A stretch of 64,000 nt of DNA from Ancistrus triradiatus (taxonomy: Eukaryota; Chordata; Actinopteri; Siluriformes; Loricariidae). The notes beneath the pieces were generated by a model. It had not been told where the DNA came from, did no database searches, and saw only the letters and a list, made by a program, of their open reading frames with translations. Position numbers and translations under genes: made by a program. The stretch spans positions 310,001 to 374,000 of the forward strand of contig JAJAGP010000246.1 of assembly GCA_025084515.1 (NCBI GenBank), in the 5' to 3' direction. Below, piece by piece: positions 1 through 10,138 of this stretch (position 1 is the first letter of the stretch; every line of letters begins with the position of its first letter).

Positions 1-244
1 CTGCCTTTTGTACACTTAAGGGCATGGTTTAGTGAATATAACATACTTAATTGTTCATTTTGCCAAGTAACAGCCCTCGGCAGAAGTAAATTAATCGGGA
101 TGTTATGAAAGGCCGGGGTAGGATTATGTAACCTGTTTACATTTAAAGGAATATTTAAATTTCTCTGTGTACAAATACTACCCGTGACATTTCATATGTT
201 GTGCTGTACAGTACACCTAACTGGTTTAGTATGGGACTGTGTAC

Positions 245-335
245 TGTGGTGAAGCTGAGGTTATAGCAGAGCTGGACTCTTGACCACTATTGACCGGAAG
301 GCCCAGGGTTCAAGTCCCAGCGCTGCCAAGGTGTT
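245..335 (+). repeat. tRNA-derived SINE, head fragment
   Basis: The stretch has the layout of a SINE head: a degenerate A-box region, a 'ctggactcttgacc' anticodon-arm-like part, and a B box reading GGTTCAAGTCC at about 307-317. The same order is seen in better copies at 15267 and 59602. The conserved SINE tail is missing; sequence matching a Tc1 terminal region follows directly. It is read as a truncated repeat rather than a tRNA gene because no cloverleaf can be completed. Confidence 0.6.
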
Positions 336-1625
336 GTGTCTGCCCCTTACAGATTTCTTTTGTTTTTGCACATTTGTCACTTAAATGTTTCAGATTAGCA
401 AACCCATTTCAATATCAGGCAAAGACATCCGGAGTGAATACAAAAAGCAGTTTTTAATGATGATTTCATTTATTCAGGGAAAAAAGCTATCCAAACCAAC
501 CTGGCCCTATGTGAAAAAGTAATTGCCCCCTAAACCTAATAACTGGTTGAGCCACCCTTGGTGTAACAACTGCAACCAAGTGTTTGCAATAACTGGACAT
601 GAGTCTTTCACATCTCTGGGGAGGAATTTTGGCAGACACTTGGAGGGTTTTCAAGCCTGTCTAAGGTCATGCCACAGCATCTCAATCGGATTTAAGTCCG
701 GACTTTGACTAGGCCACTCCTAAACCTTTATTTTGCTTTTTGAGCCATTCAAAGGTGGACTTGCTGGTGCGCTTCGGATCACTGTGCTGCTGCAGAACCC
801 AAGTACGCTTGAGCTTAAGGTCACAAACTGATGGCTGGATATTCTGGCAGACAGCAGAATTCATGGTTCCATCATTTACAGCAAGTCTTCCAGGTCCTAA
901 AGCAGCAGAATAGCCCCAGACCATCACACTACCACCACCATATTGGACTGTTGGTATGATGTTCTTGTTCTGAAATGCTGTGTTAGTTTTATGCCAGATG
1001 TAATGGGACACACACTTTCCAACCTTCACTTTTGTCTCGTCAGTCCACAGAATGTTTTCCCAAAAGACTTGGGGATTATCAAGATGTTTTTTGGGAAATG
1101 TGAGACAGGCCTTTGTGTTCTTCTTCATCAACAGCGGTTTTTGTCTTGCAACTCTGCCATGCAGGCCATTTTTCCCAGTTTCTTTCTTATGGTGGAGACA
1201 TGAACACTGACCTTAACTGAGGCGAGTGAGGCCTGCAGTTCTTTGGATGTTGTTGTGGGGTGTTTTGTGACCTCCTGGATGAGTCGTCGCTGCGCTCTTG
1301 GGGTAATTTTGGTCGGCCGGCCACTCCTGGGAAGGTTCACCACTGTTCCATGTCTTCTCCATTTGTGGATAATGGCTCTCGCTGTGGTATGCTGGAGTCG
1401 GAAAGCTTTAGAAATGTCTTAGTAACCCTTTCTAGACTGATAGATGTCAATGACTTTGTTTCTCATATGTTCTTGAATTTCTTGAGATCGGGGCATAATA
1501 TGTTGCTTTTTGAGATATTTTAGCCTACTTCATCTTGTCAGACAGGTTCTATTAAAGTGATTTCTTGATTCTGCAGGTCTGGCAGTAATCAGGCCTGAGT
1601 ATGGCTACTGAAATCGAAAGGGGTG
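336..1625 (-). mobile_element. Tc1/mariner element relic (family F)
   Basis: A degenerate Tc1-like element on the minus strand. Its left part, around 340-545, carries the 'aattgccccc' and 'aaaaagtaattg' motifs of a fish Tc1 end. Its right part, around 1575-1615, carries the matching 'ggtctggcagtaatcaggcc' region. Between them lies a broken transposase. I cannot define clean terminal inverted repeats or a TA duplication, so both limits are approximate. A SINE head abuts the left side and a family C fragment follows on the right. Confidence 0.8.
530..1528 (-). pseudogene. Tc1-like transposase, inactive
   Basis: This would have cut and pasted its own element using a DDE nuclease. The N-terminal helix-turn-helix region survives in frame at 1128-1343 (PRSGRPTKITPRAQRR), and the catalytic core at 709-1131. 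The first aspartate is in WTDETKVKVG. The second motif reads QQHSDPKRTSK, where QQDNDPKHTSK is usual, so the catalytic aspartate has become histidine. The glutamate motif SPDLNPIEMLWHDL survives at about 661-715 but in another frame. Several frameshifts and stops interrupt the reading frame. Fish Tc1 transposases are about 340 residues, and all parts of that length can be traced here, so the gene decayed by point changes and small indels rather than a large deletion. Confidence 0.85.
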
Positions 1626-1639
1626 TGTGTGGGGGGTCA

Positions 1640-1812
1640 GTGCATTTGTAGAGATGTTTATTATCAAATGAAAATAAGTTGATCAGACAGAACATGAAAT
1701 ATCTTGGGTTTGTACTGTCTGCAATGAAATAATAGTCAAAGTAAATGTAAGGAACATTGCATTTAATTAGCATTTTCCATAACTTTCAGACTGTTTTCTG
1801 ATTTGGCATTGT
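1640..1812 (-). mobile_element. Tc1-like family C, terminal fragment
   Basis: The segment matches the end region of the family C copies at 22640-22785 and 45890-46015: an 'actgtctgcaatgaaataa' stretch, 'aaggaacattgcat', then 'ttttctgatttggcattgta'. The last part corresponds to the 'gatttggggttgtag' terminus at 11388-11402. No coding sequence is retained. Confidence 0.6.
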
Positions 1813-2059
1813 ATCCACTATCCATTATTTCCATTATCTCCACTATCCATTATATTATATTGCTATATTATTATAGATATATATTTATTTTTTATATATT
1901 ATCCTACTGTGTTTCAAACCATATCTGTACAGTATAACATATAGTATACAATGCAACCCTTCATTTTTGTTATTTTCCTATTTATTGTTATATTTCTTAA
2001 TTTTTATGTTCTCTTATTTTATTTTTACACTTGAAGTTGTGCAGTGTATTAGTGATGTG

Positions 2060-2138
2060 TAGCGCTCTTTGTTAATGTAATGATTCAATTTCCCTCAGGA
2101 TTAATATAGTTCTATCTATCTATCTATCTAGCTATCTA
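2060..2138 (+). repeat. LINE-type 3' end with (TCTA)n tail
   Basis: The sequence 'caatttccctcaggatt' followed by 'aatatagt' and a TCTA microsatellite (about 2110-2138) has the form of a common fish LINE 3' terminus, whose microsatellite tail arises at insertion. Only the tail is recognisable. The LINE coding relic that follows at 2200-3330 lies on the opposite strand, so the two are probably separate insertions. Confidence 0.5.
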
Positions 2139-2199
2139 GTTGTAGTTTTATTTTATTTACTTACTTACTTACTAAGTGCCCAGTTTTACAGCAAAATGT

Positions 2200-3330
2200 T
2201 CACATATCTTTGAAAGCTGATAAGTTACTGAAATTGGCCTTATCTCCTGTATATGTGGAGGAACAGATTTGGATATTAGCACCCTGATTGCCTCCATCCA
2301 CTGTGCTGGATCACTCTGTCTAAATTTAGTGCTAAATGTCTCGTGTAAACTCTTTTTGGATAATTATAGTAATTAATGGTAGAAGGTTTGCTGTATAAAT
2401 CGCGGACTTGTGGGGAAGTGGATAAGCTGTCGGGAAACGTGTTCGATCCTGTGGAAGAAGGGACTGTGATACTTTAAATTTTCTATTAATCTCATTAGCA
2501 ATTGATGACTGATCCAAATAATTGAAGCCAGGGATCTGAACTGCCTCAGGACACTTTTTAATTCTGTTGTGCCCACCTTTAGGAACTGAATTTGTAATGC
2601 CTTGTCATTTTGATTTCCAGAACTCTTTCCTTGCTCTTAGGATCTGCTTTTGCACCTTGTATTGGTAAAACTTTGCCCCAAAACTGTTTCTTGGCTTTAA
2701 AGGCTTGCTGTTTTTGAAGGATCAATTCGTAAATCTCAAGTGTGATCCATGGCTTGTCAGAAGGACAAATTGCACTTTGGATCTTGATGGTATCGTCGAA
2801 GACGCTGGTTGCATCGTTCGCTTCATGGCACGAATGTGGAGCGTCCAAACTTGCTCAAACCTGGCTCTTTCATAGGCTGTATAATCTTCTTAGTGCTTTA
2901 GTGCAGGAGCTTAGCACGAGCGTTAGGCTTCCAGAGAAGGCAATTACCATCGCTGGAACTCAGCAGAGAGAGAATTCCAGGTTCTGAATAAGATGATTAG
3001 TTAGTGATGATCATCTCCAGGATTGCATTATCTCTGGTATTGTTTTGGCTGAGCTTGCTGCCGAGGCAGACATGGTGGGCATTTACGTGGTTAAGATCTC
3101 CAGGAATTGCCAGACCAAAATCTGGATAGGTTTTCCAGAACAGGTCGGAAGAGGTCATCAAATATTCAACGAACTCATCTTGGTGTTGTGATTGTGACAG
3201 TGAATACGCCGTACTCATGCAGAGATGGTTTTTGAGGTGCCACTTTCAACTTTAGACCCTCCGAGGGGTCTGGGACTTTACAGTTCAAAGAGAGTTCAGG
3301 AAAACACGTTTAATGTATAATGCCACTCTG
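2200..3330 (-). mobile_element. Non-LTR retrotransposon (LINE) relic
   Basis: Minus-strand fragments in consistent order resemble a LINE ORF2: an endonuclease-like block (2997-3218, with LAIPGDLNHVN and a nearby DNAILEMIITN), then a linker with KPWITLEIYELI (2579-2848), then SIANEINRKFK and PTAYPLPHK leading into the reverse-transcriptase domain (2332-2576). The RT core itself is not present. Limits are approximate and I cannot name the clade with confidence. Confidence 0.6.
2332..3218 (-). pseudogene. LINE ORF2 fragment (endonuclease to pre-RT)
   Basis: The original protein nicked target DNA and reverse-transcribed its own RNA. Three separate frames carry the remnants. The GDLNHVN motif corresponds to the GDFN motif of apurinic-like endonucleases, and the DNAILEMIITN stretch to the usual 'LDLIxTN' region near the end of that domain. 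The SDKPWIT motif is typical of the linker. The frame changes at least twice and the YADD motif is absent, so this is a dead, 3'-truncated fragment. Identification rests on motif resemblance only. Confidence 0.55.
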
Positions 3331-4039
3331 CCATCGCATTTATAAAATAGTGTTTTTCCATCCATATGCAAGAGCTCTTCAGTTAGTCAAATCGCCTGGA
3401 ACTGTTTTGTTTAGGGATTAGACACTGAAAATGTTGAATGCTCTTTACGTTAACTTTAATTAATGTCAGAGATGTTAAATTCCCATTTCTCCTGAATAAA
3501 AGCCAGTCTGTTCTTCCTAATAAAGTTTATCCTTACCTCCTCAGTTGTCTTCTTGACAGTCCTTCTCCAAAGTTCTTAACAAGACAAGAGAAAAGTAACC
3601 AGCACTGTTTTTTAAGGATTTATTTAAGGGCTTCCATAGCATACATCAAAACAGGTGCCATTCCCACTTTAAAACCGATCCATGTCTGTTCACTTTAACA
3701 TTTTCAAATTATAATAAGAAATAAAAATCTGTCTTAACTCCAGATGTTGCAGCAGGCCAGACTTTGATGCTTTGTTTACATTTTAAAAATTTAATTTCAT
3801 TAATAGTTATTTACTTTGCATTAATCCTGTGCATAAGTAGGAACGAGAGACATGAAATGGAGAAAAGGTTTGAATCTCTCTCTTTCAGACGATAACACGA
3901 CTGTATTTGATACCCTCTGGTTCAGTACTGAGCCACACGGCTGGATGCAGTTAAGTTAAATTCATCATGATGTGTGATTTCAAAACATCTCCTCACTGAC
4001 TTCATTTAGTCTGTTACCTGCTGCATTTATTCTCTCCCC
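3331..4039. other. No recognisable gene
   Basis: This AT-rich stretch has only short, unremarkable open frames. I see no repeat shared with the rest of the window, no RNA gene and no clear regulatory site. Confidence 0.5.
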
Positions 4040-4140
4040 AAATCTCCGCCTAAATAAATAGAACGTGCTCTGATTGTAATAGAAATCTCTGCTATTTGTA
4101 TTACAATCAGAGCACGTTCGATTTATTTAGGTGGAGATTT
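4040..4140. repeat. Near-perfect hairpin, 44-bp arms
   Basis: Bases 4040-4083 pair with 4097-4140 at 41 of 44 positions, leaving a 13-base loop. The shared core AGAACGTGCTCTGATTGTAA is seen in one arm and its complement in the other. There are no bulges. It could be a fold-back mobile element or a locally generated palindrome. A microRNA precursor is less likely because such stems normally carry bulges. Confidence 0.85.
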
Positions 4141-4691
4141 GACGTCTATTCATCGGTTCTTAAGGCTGCTCCACTCACAGCGCTCTTTGTTTTATTGCGC
4201 AGTATTGTACAGTAAAATGCTGTGGGCTCGACGTGGTGCGTCAGGGTTCTTGCCTAGCTATCAGGTCTGAATCCAACATTGTCTGCAACACTATAGGGAC
4301 GCATGCTCTCCCATACAAAGAAACTGATAGCTTCAGCTAGTGCCTTTCACAGGTGAGAATCCATTGATAGCGAGCTCTGAAAGCAGCTGCCAGTGCAAGC
4401 TTTAGCTCTCTCTATTCTCGATGGTCGAATGAATCGATTTCTGAGGGCTGTTCTTAGCCCTTTTCGTTTCTGATTTGAATCAAATCCAGCCATATCATGG
4501 ACAGTCTTGGATTCATGGACTGATTTACCAATTCAAATCAAATCGCTTTTGTATTCCACCTCTTCTACAAAGGGGCAGGACTGTTGGGCAACATATGTAA
4601 TCAGAACCTACTTCTTTCTCCGTGTGGACATGAGTAGAACGTGCCAAACACACAGTGACTGCTTCTGATATTGGCCCATGCTTAGGTTTTA
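4141..4691. other. No recognisable gene
   Basis: Mixed-composition sequence between the hairpin and the next Tc1 relic. No coding, RNA or repeat signal was seen. Confidence 0.5.
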
Positions 4692-5560
4692 TATATTATT
4701 TGAACAAAAGTATTGGGACACCTCCATAGTAGACCTGCAGGAGCTTTTGTGACGTCCCTTTCTAAATCCATAGACATTCATATGGAGCTGGTTTCCTTTT
4801 TTGCACCTATAAGGGCTTCCTCTCTTCTTGGAAGGCTTTCTACAAGTTTTTGGACGGTGACTGTGGGAATTCATCCAGAAGAGAATTTGTGAGGTCAGAC
4901 ACTGATGTTGTATCAGGCTTGGCTCGTAATCTTCGTTCCAGTTCACCCCAAAGATGCTCAGTGGGGTTGAGGTCAGGGCTTCTTCCACACCCAGCAAAAC
5001 TTGCCCAATCATGGCTTTATGGACCTTGTCTTGAACAGAAAAGGATGTTCCCCAAACTGTTCCCACAAAGTCAGAAGTGTACGATTGTCCAAAATGTCTC
5101 AGTATGCTGAAGAATCAAGATTTATTCACTGGAACTAAGGAGCCTAGAACCCAAACCCTGGAAAACAGCTCCATAGCATTATCCCCCCACCAAACGTCAC
5201 AGGCAAGCAGGTAGGTAACGTTCTCCTGGGATTCACCAAACCCAGACTCGTCCATCAGCATGATTCGTCTCCACAGAACACATTTAAACTGCTCCAGGGT
5301 CCAGTGGTGACGTGCTTTACACCACTCCATTCGACTCTTGGCATTGTGTGAGGTGATGTAAGGCGAGGTGATGGAAACCCATGCCATGAAGCTCCCAGTG
5401 CCCAGTTTTAGTGCTGATGTTAATGCCAGAGGAGGTCTGGATCTCTGCAGTTATTGGGTCAGCAGAGTGTTGGTGATTTTGACGTTTGAATGCCTTTTCA
5501 GCTTGGCCATAATCTTGATGACTGGCTGTCTCGAGTTAGCAGGTGAGAGCACAGCGTTCC
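4692..5560 (-). mobile_element. Tc1/mariner element relic (family G)
   Basis: The left end reads 'gaacaaaagtattgggacac', a recognisable Tc1 terminal repeat. The body is minus-strand transposase. The right terminal repeat is not recognisable, so the upper limit is approximate. The left end matters beyond this element: its reverse complement contains GTGTCCCAATACTTTTG, the core of the minisatellite units at 6313-7888 and 9152-10138. Confidence 0.75.
4850..5440 (-). pseudogene. Tc1-like transposase, 5'-truncated and broken
   Basis: A decayed transposase of the DDE class. Recognisable blocks in order on the minus strand are SRMEWCKARHHWTLEQ (5115-5387), the first catalytic block MDESGFG where WSDESRF is usual, a degenerate WEQFGEHPFLF block, and a C-terminal part (4689-5066 frames) with RRLRAKP-like and LWGELE-like remnants in shifted frames. 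The second catalytic motif is not recognisable. The N-terminal DNA-binding half is largely missing. Frameshifts separate every block, so no product is expected. Confidence 0.75.
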
Positions 5561-5758
5561 AGATCCCCGACTGAGAGAAACAACCAGAAACACCCACTCA
5601 CCGTCTACAGCGCTGCATCAATATCTATTAGTCCCACTAACAAACAAGGGAAATTAACTTGTGCAGTTCTATCTGCAGAAGCCGTTACCAGGGCAACATG
5701 GCCTTTTAAAATGAGCGATGGTTAAAAACTGAATGAAAGAGGCAGTGTTACCAAGAAT
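5561..5758. other. No recognisable gene
   Basis: Short unique-looking sequence between the Tc1 relic and a dinucleotide repeat. Confidence 0.4.
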
Positions 5759-5759
5759 C

Positions 5760-5790
<31 letters not shown>
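5759..5790. repeat. (TG)n microsatellite with GC end
   Basis: About eleven TG units run into a short CG alternation (gcgcgcgc). Alternating purine-pyrimidine of this kind can adopt Z-form DNA. Confidence 0.95.
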
Positions 5791-6105
5791 TTATCTCTGT
5801 CCCTCAGTAATCTGCAATCTGTATTATTAATCTGTTTGAGGCAGGCCGAGGCAGTCCACATGACTGCACTGCTTTCATTTCTCCGACTGAATAAACAAAT
5901 GCTCGATAAATAAGTGCATAAATTCATTAATTAATTTTGGGAAAAAAAAAAATTAAATGGAGGGAGGGGATGGGGAAGGAGTGAGAAAACAGGTTTCTCA
6001 TCAGAAAAATTTAATTTCTCACTCTGTCAGCCACAAGAGAGAGGGTGTGCTGATTGTGTATACGCGTGCGTGTGTGCTGTGTCAAGTGTGTATGGCAATT
6101 TGAAA
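5791..6105. other. AT-rich unique stretch
   Basis: The part around 5820-6010 has homeodomain-like core motifs (taattaatt, attcattaatt), an A-run and no repeat similarity that I see. A regulatory role is possible but unsupported without cross-species comparison. Confidence 0.3.
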
Positions 6106-6145
6106 ACCAAATGTCCCCATAAGGATAGAAAGATCTGACTTTTCC
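6106..6145 (+). repeat. Fragment of the 35-kb complex repeat
   Basis: The stretch 'accaaatgtccccataagga' followed by 'tagaaagat' matches the unit of the array at 34980-37500 ('caaatgtccccacaagg', 'atagaaagac'). It shows that the family is dispersed as well as arrayed. Confidence 0.5.
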
Positions 6146-6191
6146 TAATAAAAACTAACTTTCTTTAGGAAAAAACACATTAATTAGGGTC

Positions 6192-6308
6192 ACATTTGCA
6201 TTTAATCATTTAGCAGACACTCTTATCCAAAGACACTTCCAACTCATACAATCTTAGAATCCAAGCTGTTGTGGATTAAGGGTCTTGCTCAAGAACCCAA
6301 CAGTGGCA
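6192..6308 (-). repeat. tRNA-derived SINE, 3' part
   Basis: In reverse, this reads as the SINE body and tail seen at 15267-15446: the 'cactgttgggttcttgagca' region, the 'cttaatccacaac' region and a tail like 'tctgctaaatgatt'. The tRNA-like head is absent. The break point coincides with the start of the 32-bp minisatellite. Confidence 0.75.
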
Positions 6309-6312
6309 GCTT

Positions 6313-7888
6313 TGCCACGTGCGGGTTTGTGTCCCAATACTTTTGTCCACGTGCAGATTTGTGTCCAAATACTTTTGCCCACTTGAGGGTTTGTGTCCCA
6401 ATACTTTTGGCCACATGCAAGTTTGTGTCCTAATACTTTTGTCGACTTGTGGGTTTGTGTCCCAATATTTTTGGCCACATGCAGGTTTGTGTCCCAATAC
6501 TATTGCCTAAGTATGGTTTTGTGTCCCATGTGCAGATTTGTGTCTTAATACTTTTGCCCATGTGTGTGTTTGTGTCCCAATACTTTTGCCCACTTGTGGG
6601 TTTGTGTCCCAATACTTTTGCCCACATGCAGGTTTGTGTCCCAATACTATTGCCTAAGTGTGGTTTTGTGTCCCATGTGCAGATTTGTGTCTTAATACTT
6701 TTGCCCACTTGTGAGTTTGTGTCCCAATACTTTTGCCCACTTGTGAGTTGTGTCCCAATTACTTTTGGCCACATGCAGGTTTGCGTCCTAATAACTTTTG
6801 TCGACTTGTGGGTGGGGGGCCGGGGGCGTTGGTCCAATATTTTTGCCCCACATGCGGTTGTGTCCCAATACTATTGCCTAAGTGTGGTTTTGTGTCCCAT
6901 GTGCAGATTTGGTCTTAATACTTTGCCCACTTGTGAGTTTGTGCCAAACTTTTGTCAAGTGCAGATTGTGCCAAATATTTGCCCACTTGAGGGTATGTGT
7001 CCCAATACTTTTGGCACCATGCAAGTTTGTGGTCCCAATACCTTTTGCCCCACTCTTGTGGGTTTGTGTCCCAATACTTTTGCCCACATGCAGGTTTGTG
7101 TCCCAAATACTATTGCCTAAAGTATGGTTTTGTGTCCCATGTGCAGATTTGTGTCTTAATTACTTTGCCCATGTGTGTGTTTGTGTCCCACCTTTTGCCA
7201 ATGTGGGTTTGTGCCCAATCTTTTGCCCACATGCAGGTTGTGTTCCAATACTATTGCCTAAGGTGTTGGTTTGTGTCCATGTGCAGATTTGTGTCTTAAT
7301 ACTTTTGCCCACTTGTGAGTTTGTGTCCCCATACTTTTGGCCACATGCAGGTTTGCGTCCTAATACTTTTGTCGACTTGTGGGTTTGTGTCCCCAATACT
7401 TTTGCCTAAGTGTGGTTTTGTGTCCCATGTGCAGATTTGTGTCTTAATTACTTTTGCCCACTTGTGAGTTTGTGTCCCAATACTTTGCCCCCACTTGTGG
7501 GTTGTTGTCCCAGTACTTTTGCCCAACTTGTGGGTTTGTGTCCCAATGTTTGTAAAAAAACTTTTTGCCCATTTGTGGGTTTGTGTCTCAGTACTTTTGC
7601 CACTTGTGAGTTAGGTCCCAGTTACTTTTGCCCACTTGTGGGTTTGTGTCCCAGGTACTTTTGCCCACTTGTGGGTTTGTGTCCCCAATACTTTTGCCCA
7701 TTGTGGGTTTGGTGTCCCAGTACTTTTGCCCACTTGTGGGTTGGGTCCCAGTACGTTTGCCCATTTGTGGGTTTGTGTCCCAATACTTTTGCCCACTTGT
7801 GGGTTTGTGTCCCAGTACTTTTGCCCACTTGTGGGTTTGTGTCCCAATACTTTTGGCCTCTTGCGAGTTTGTGTCCCAATACTTTTGC
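6313..7888. repeat. 32-bp minisatellite, array 1 (about 49 units)
   Basis: Tandem units of the form 'ttttgcccacttgtgggttt' plus 'gtgtcccaatac', 32 bases long, repeat about 49 times. Unit variants (acatgcagg, acttgtggg, atgtgcaga) recur in a fixed order, giving a higher-order period near 145 bases. The core GTGTCCCAATACTTTTG is identical to a stretch in the Tc1 end at 4692. Because 32 is not a multiple of three and the units lack stops in most frames, long open frames of up to 223 codons appear on both strands. They are products of the repeat and not genes. Many single-base indels occur between 6740 and 7760. Confidence 0.95.
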
Positions 7889-8624
7889 GTTCAATCCAAA
7901 CGTCTGCACATTTAACTCTTCCTCGTTGGCTCCAAAAATACTTGTGCCCTTTAGATCAGACATGCAGAAACGGGTGTGCGGCTGAACTTATTGACAAACC
8001 CCAAACATGGTGGTTAAAAAAAGCCAGACAGGAAGATTTATTCCTCCACCCTGTGCTGTTACAAGCTGCACTCGTCCCTCCCTCCCTCCCTCTCTCTGCT
8101 GGAAGCTGTGCCCCTGGCGATCAAGTGGATCTCGCTTTAAAGTTTTAAATTTTTAATTGAGCATTCTTCAGTCTCTACCTTCCCTCCATCCATCTCTGGC
8201 TCGCCCCGGTTCCCCTCCCTCACATGCAAAGGTCTTTGAGAGCCACCAGATTTCGCTCACACTTAATAAATAATTCCGATTGTCCCCTTCCACATGCAAA
8301 AGCATGAACAAACACACACACACACAAACACACATCGAGCCTTCCCTAAACACACATTTTTCTCATTTTCCTCTGTCGGCGGAGGATCACAAAGTAGTTA
8401 GCTTGCTCTAGCCCACCATAAAATATTCCTGCAAAATGTCAGCGGCTCCCCGAAGAGCCACGCATCGGCTCCAAATCGATTCACATTAGTTGTTCAATTG
8501 ACTTTGGCTCGAACCTCTTTGCTCTCTTGCTCTCGCTCGCTCCCTTTCATACTCGCTCTGTCTTTCCTCTCACTTTTCACTTCCTCTGCTTTCCCTCACT
8601 CTGTTTTTCTCGCCGTCACACGCC

Positions 8625-8684
<60 letters not shown>

Positions 8685-9151
8685 ATTTCTCTCATTGGCA
8701 CGTCTTTGCACTTTTATCTCGATTCTTTACATTGACTGCTTTTTCTTTTCCTCCATCAATCCCTGCATCCACCGGCCCATAGTCTGCATGCACCTCTCAT
8801 CCTCTTACCTGTGCTGCTTTAATCTCTCTCATCTCCTCGTTCACTCGCTCTCACTAAACCTCTCTCGCTCTCTGCCGAGCTAAACGCCTGTCGTCATTAG
8901 CTCCCACTTACACCGCCTTATTCTTTCTTCCTACTGACCCTCCGAAACATACAAACACTCGTCTTTCAATCATTGTGGGGACTTTTCACTGACTTAATGT
9001 TCACCGCTCACACCTCCCATCCTAACACAACTTACGAGCAGTGATTTATGTTAAAGCATAGGATATGCTGCACAAGGAATGCCAAAAATAGGTATTTAAT
9101 ATGCCAATATTAATATATATATGTATAAAATGTCTCCATACTTACTTGGAG
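7889..9151. other. Spacer between the two minisatellites
   Basis: This sequence is unrelated to the flanking arrays. It holds a short CA run (8310-8337), the long TG repeat listed separately, pyrimidine-rich stretches (8070-8095, 8520-8600) and a more balanced segment at 8345-8480. No coding signal is seen apart from chance frames through the microsatellite. Confidence 0.5.
8628..8683. repeat. (TG)n microsatellite, about 28 units
   Basis: This is an uninterrupted TG tract. Its chance translations are poly-Val-Cys. Confidence 0.97.
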
Positions 9152-10138
9152 TTGTGTCCCAGTATTTTTGACCACATGCAGGCTTGTGTCCCAATACTTT
9201 TGGCCACATGCAGGTTTGTGTCCCAGTACTTTTGGTCACCTGTGAGTTTGTGTCCCAATACTTTTGGCCACATGTAGATTTGTGTCTTAATACTTTTGGC
9301 CACCCGTGGGTTTGTCCCAATACTTTTGGCCACTTATGGGGTTGTGTCTTAATACTTTTGGCCACCTGTGCGTTTGTCTCTATACTTTTGGCTATGTGCA
9401 GATTTGTGTCCTAATACTTTTGGCCACCTGTGAGTTTGTGTCCCAATACTTTTGGCCACATGTAGATTTGTGTCTTAATACTTTTGGCCACCCGTGGGTT
9501 TGTCCCAATACTTAAGGCCATGTGCAGCTTGTGTCCCAATACTTTTGGCCACTTATGGGGTTGTGTCTTAATACTTTTGGCCACCTGTGCGTTTGTCTCT
9601 ATACTTTTGGCCATGTGCAGATTTGGGTCCTAATACTTTTGGCCATCTGTGGATTTGTGTCCCAATATGTTTGGCCACTTATGGGTTTGTGTTTCAAAAC
9701 TTTTGGCCACCTGTGGGTTTGTCCCCCAATACTTTTTTGCCACATGCAGGTTTGTGTACTTACTTGGAGTTTGTGTCCCAGTATTTTTGACCACATGCAG
9801 GTTTGTGTCCCAATACTTTTGGCCACTTATGGGTTTGTGTCTTAAGACTTTTGGCCACCCGTGGGTTTGTCCCAATACTTTTGGCCATGTGCAGGTTTGT
9901 GTCCCAATATTTTTGGCCATATATGGGCTTGTGTCTCAATACTTTTGGCCACATGCAGGTTTGTGTCTCAATGCTTTTGGCTACTTGTGAGTTTGTGTCC
10001 CAATTCTTTTGGTCACCTGTGGGTTTGTCTCAATACCTATGGCTTCCTGGGGGTTTGTGTCCCAATACTTTTGGCCACATGCAGGTTTGTGTCCCAGCAC
10101 TTTTGGCCACCTGTGAGTTTGTGTCCCAATACTTTTGG
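9152..10138. repeat. 32-bp minisatellite, array 2 (about 31 units)
   Basis: This array uses the same 32-bp unit as array 1 and the same orientation, with 'acttttggccacatgcaggt' plus 'ttgtgtcccaat' predominating. Array 1 mostly has 'gcccac' where this one has 'ggccac'. Block repeats are visible: a block starting at 9238 recurs from 9426 (188 bases later), and the leader 'cttacttggagtt' at 9140 recurs at about 9757. The open frames through the array are artefacts. Confidence 0.95.

Noticed and set aside
4040..4140. microRNA precursor
   Set aside because: The 44-bp stem has only three mismatches and no bulges, and no sequence resembling a known miRNA was recognised. A fold-back repeat is more likely, though small-RNA data could change this.
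6449..7409. Cysteine-rich proteins of 175-223 residues
   Set aside because: Their frames exist only because the 32-base unit lacks stops. Similar frames run on the other strand and in array 2.
6313..7888. CRISPR-like array of 32-bp repeats
   Set aside because: The repeats are directly adjacent with no unique spacers, units diverge from each other, and the context is a fish genome. It is a minisatellite.
8498..8883. Poly-Val-Cys open frames
   Set aside because: They are translations of a TG microsatellite. The same applies to frames at 12009-12421, 17873-18349, 21378-21654, 38463-38732, 49518-49709 and 53607-54049.
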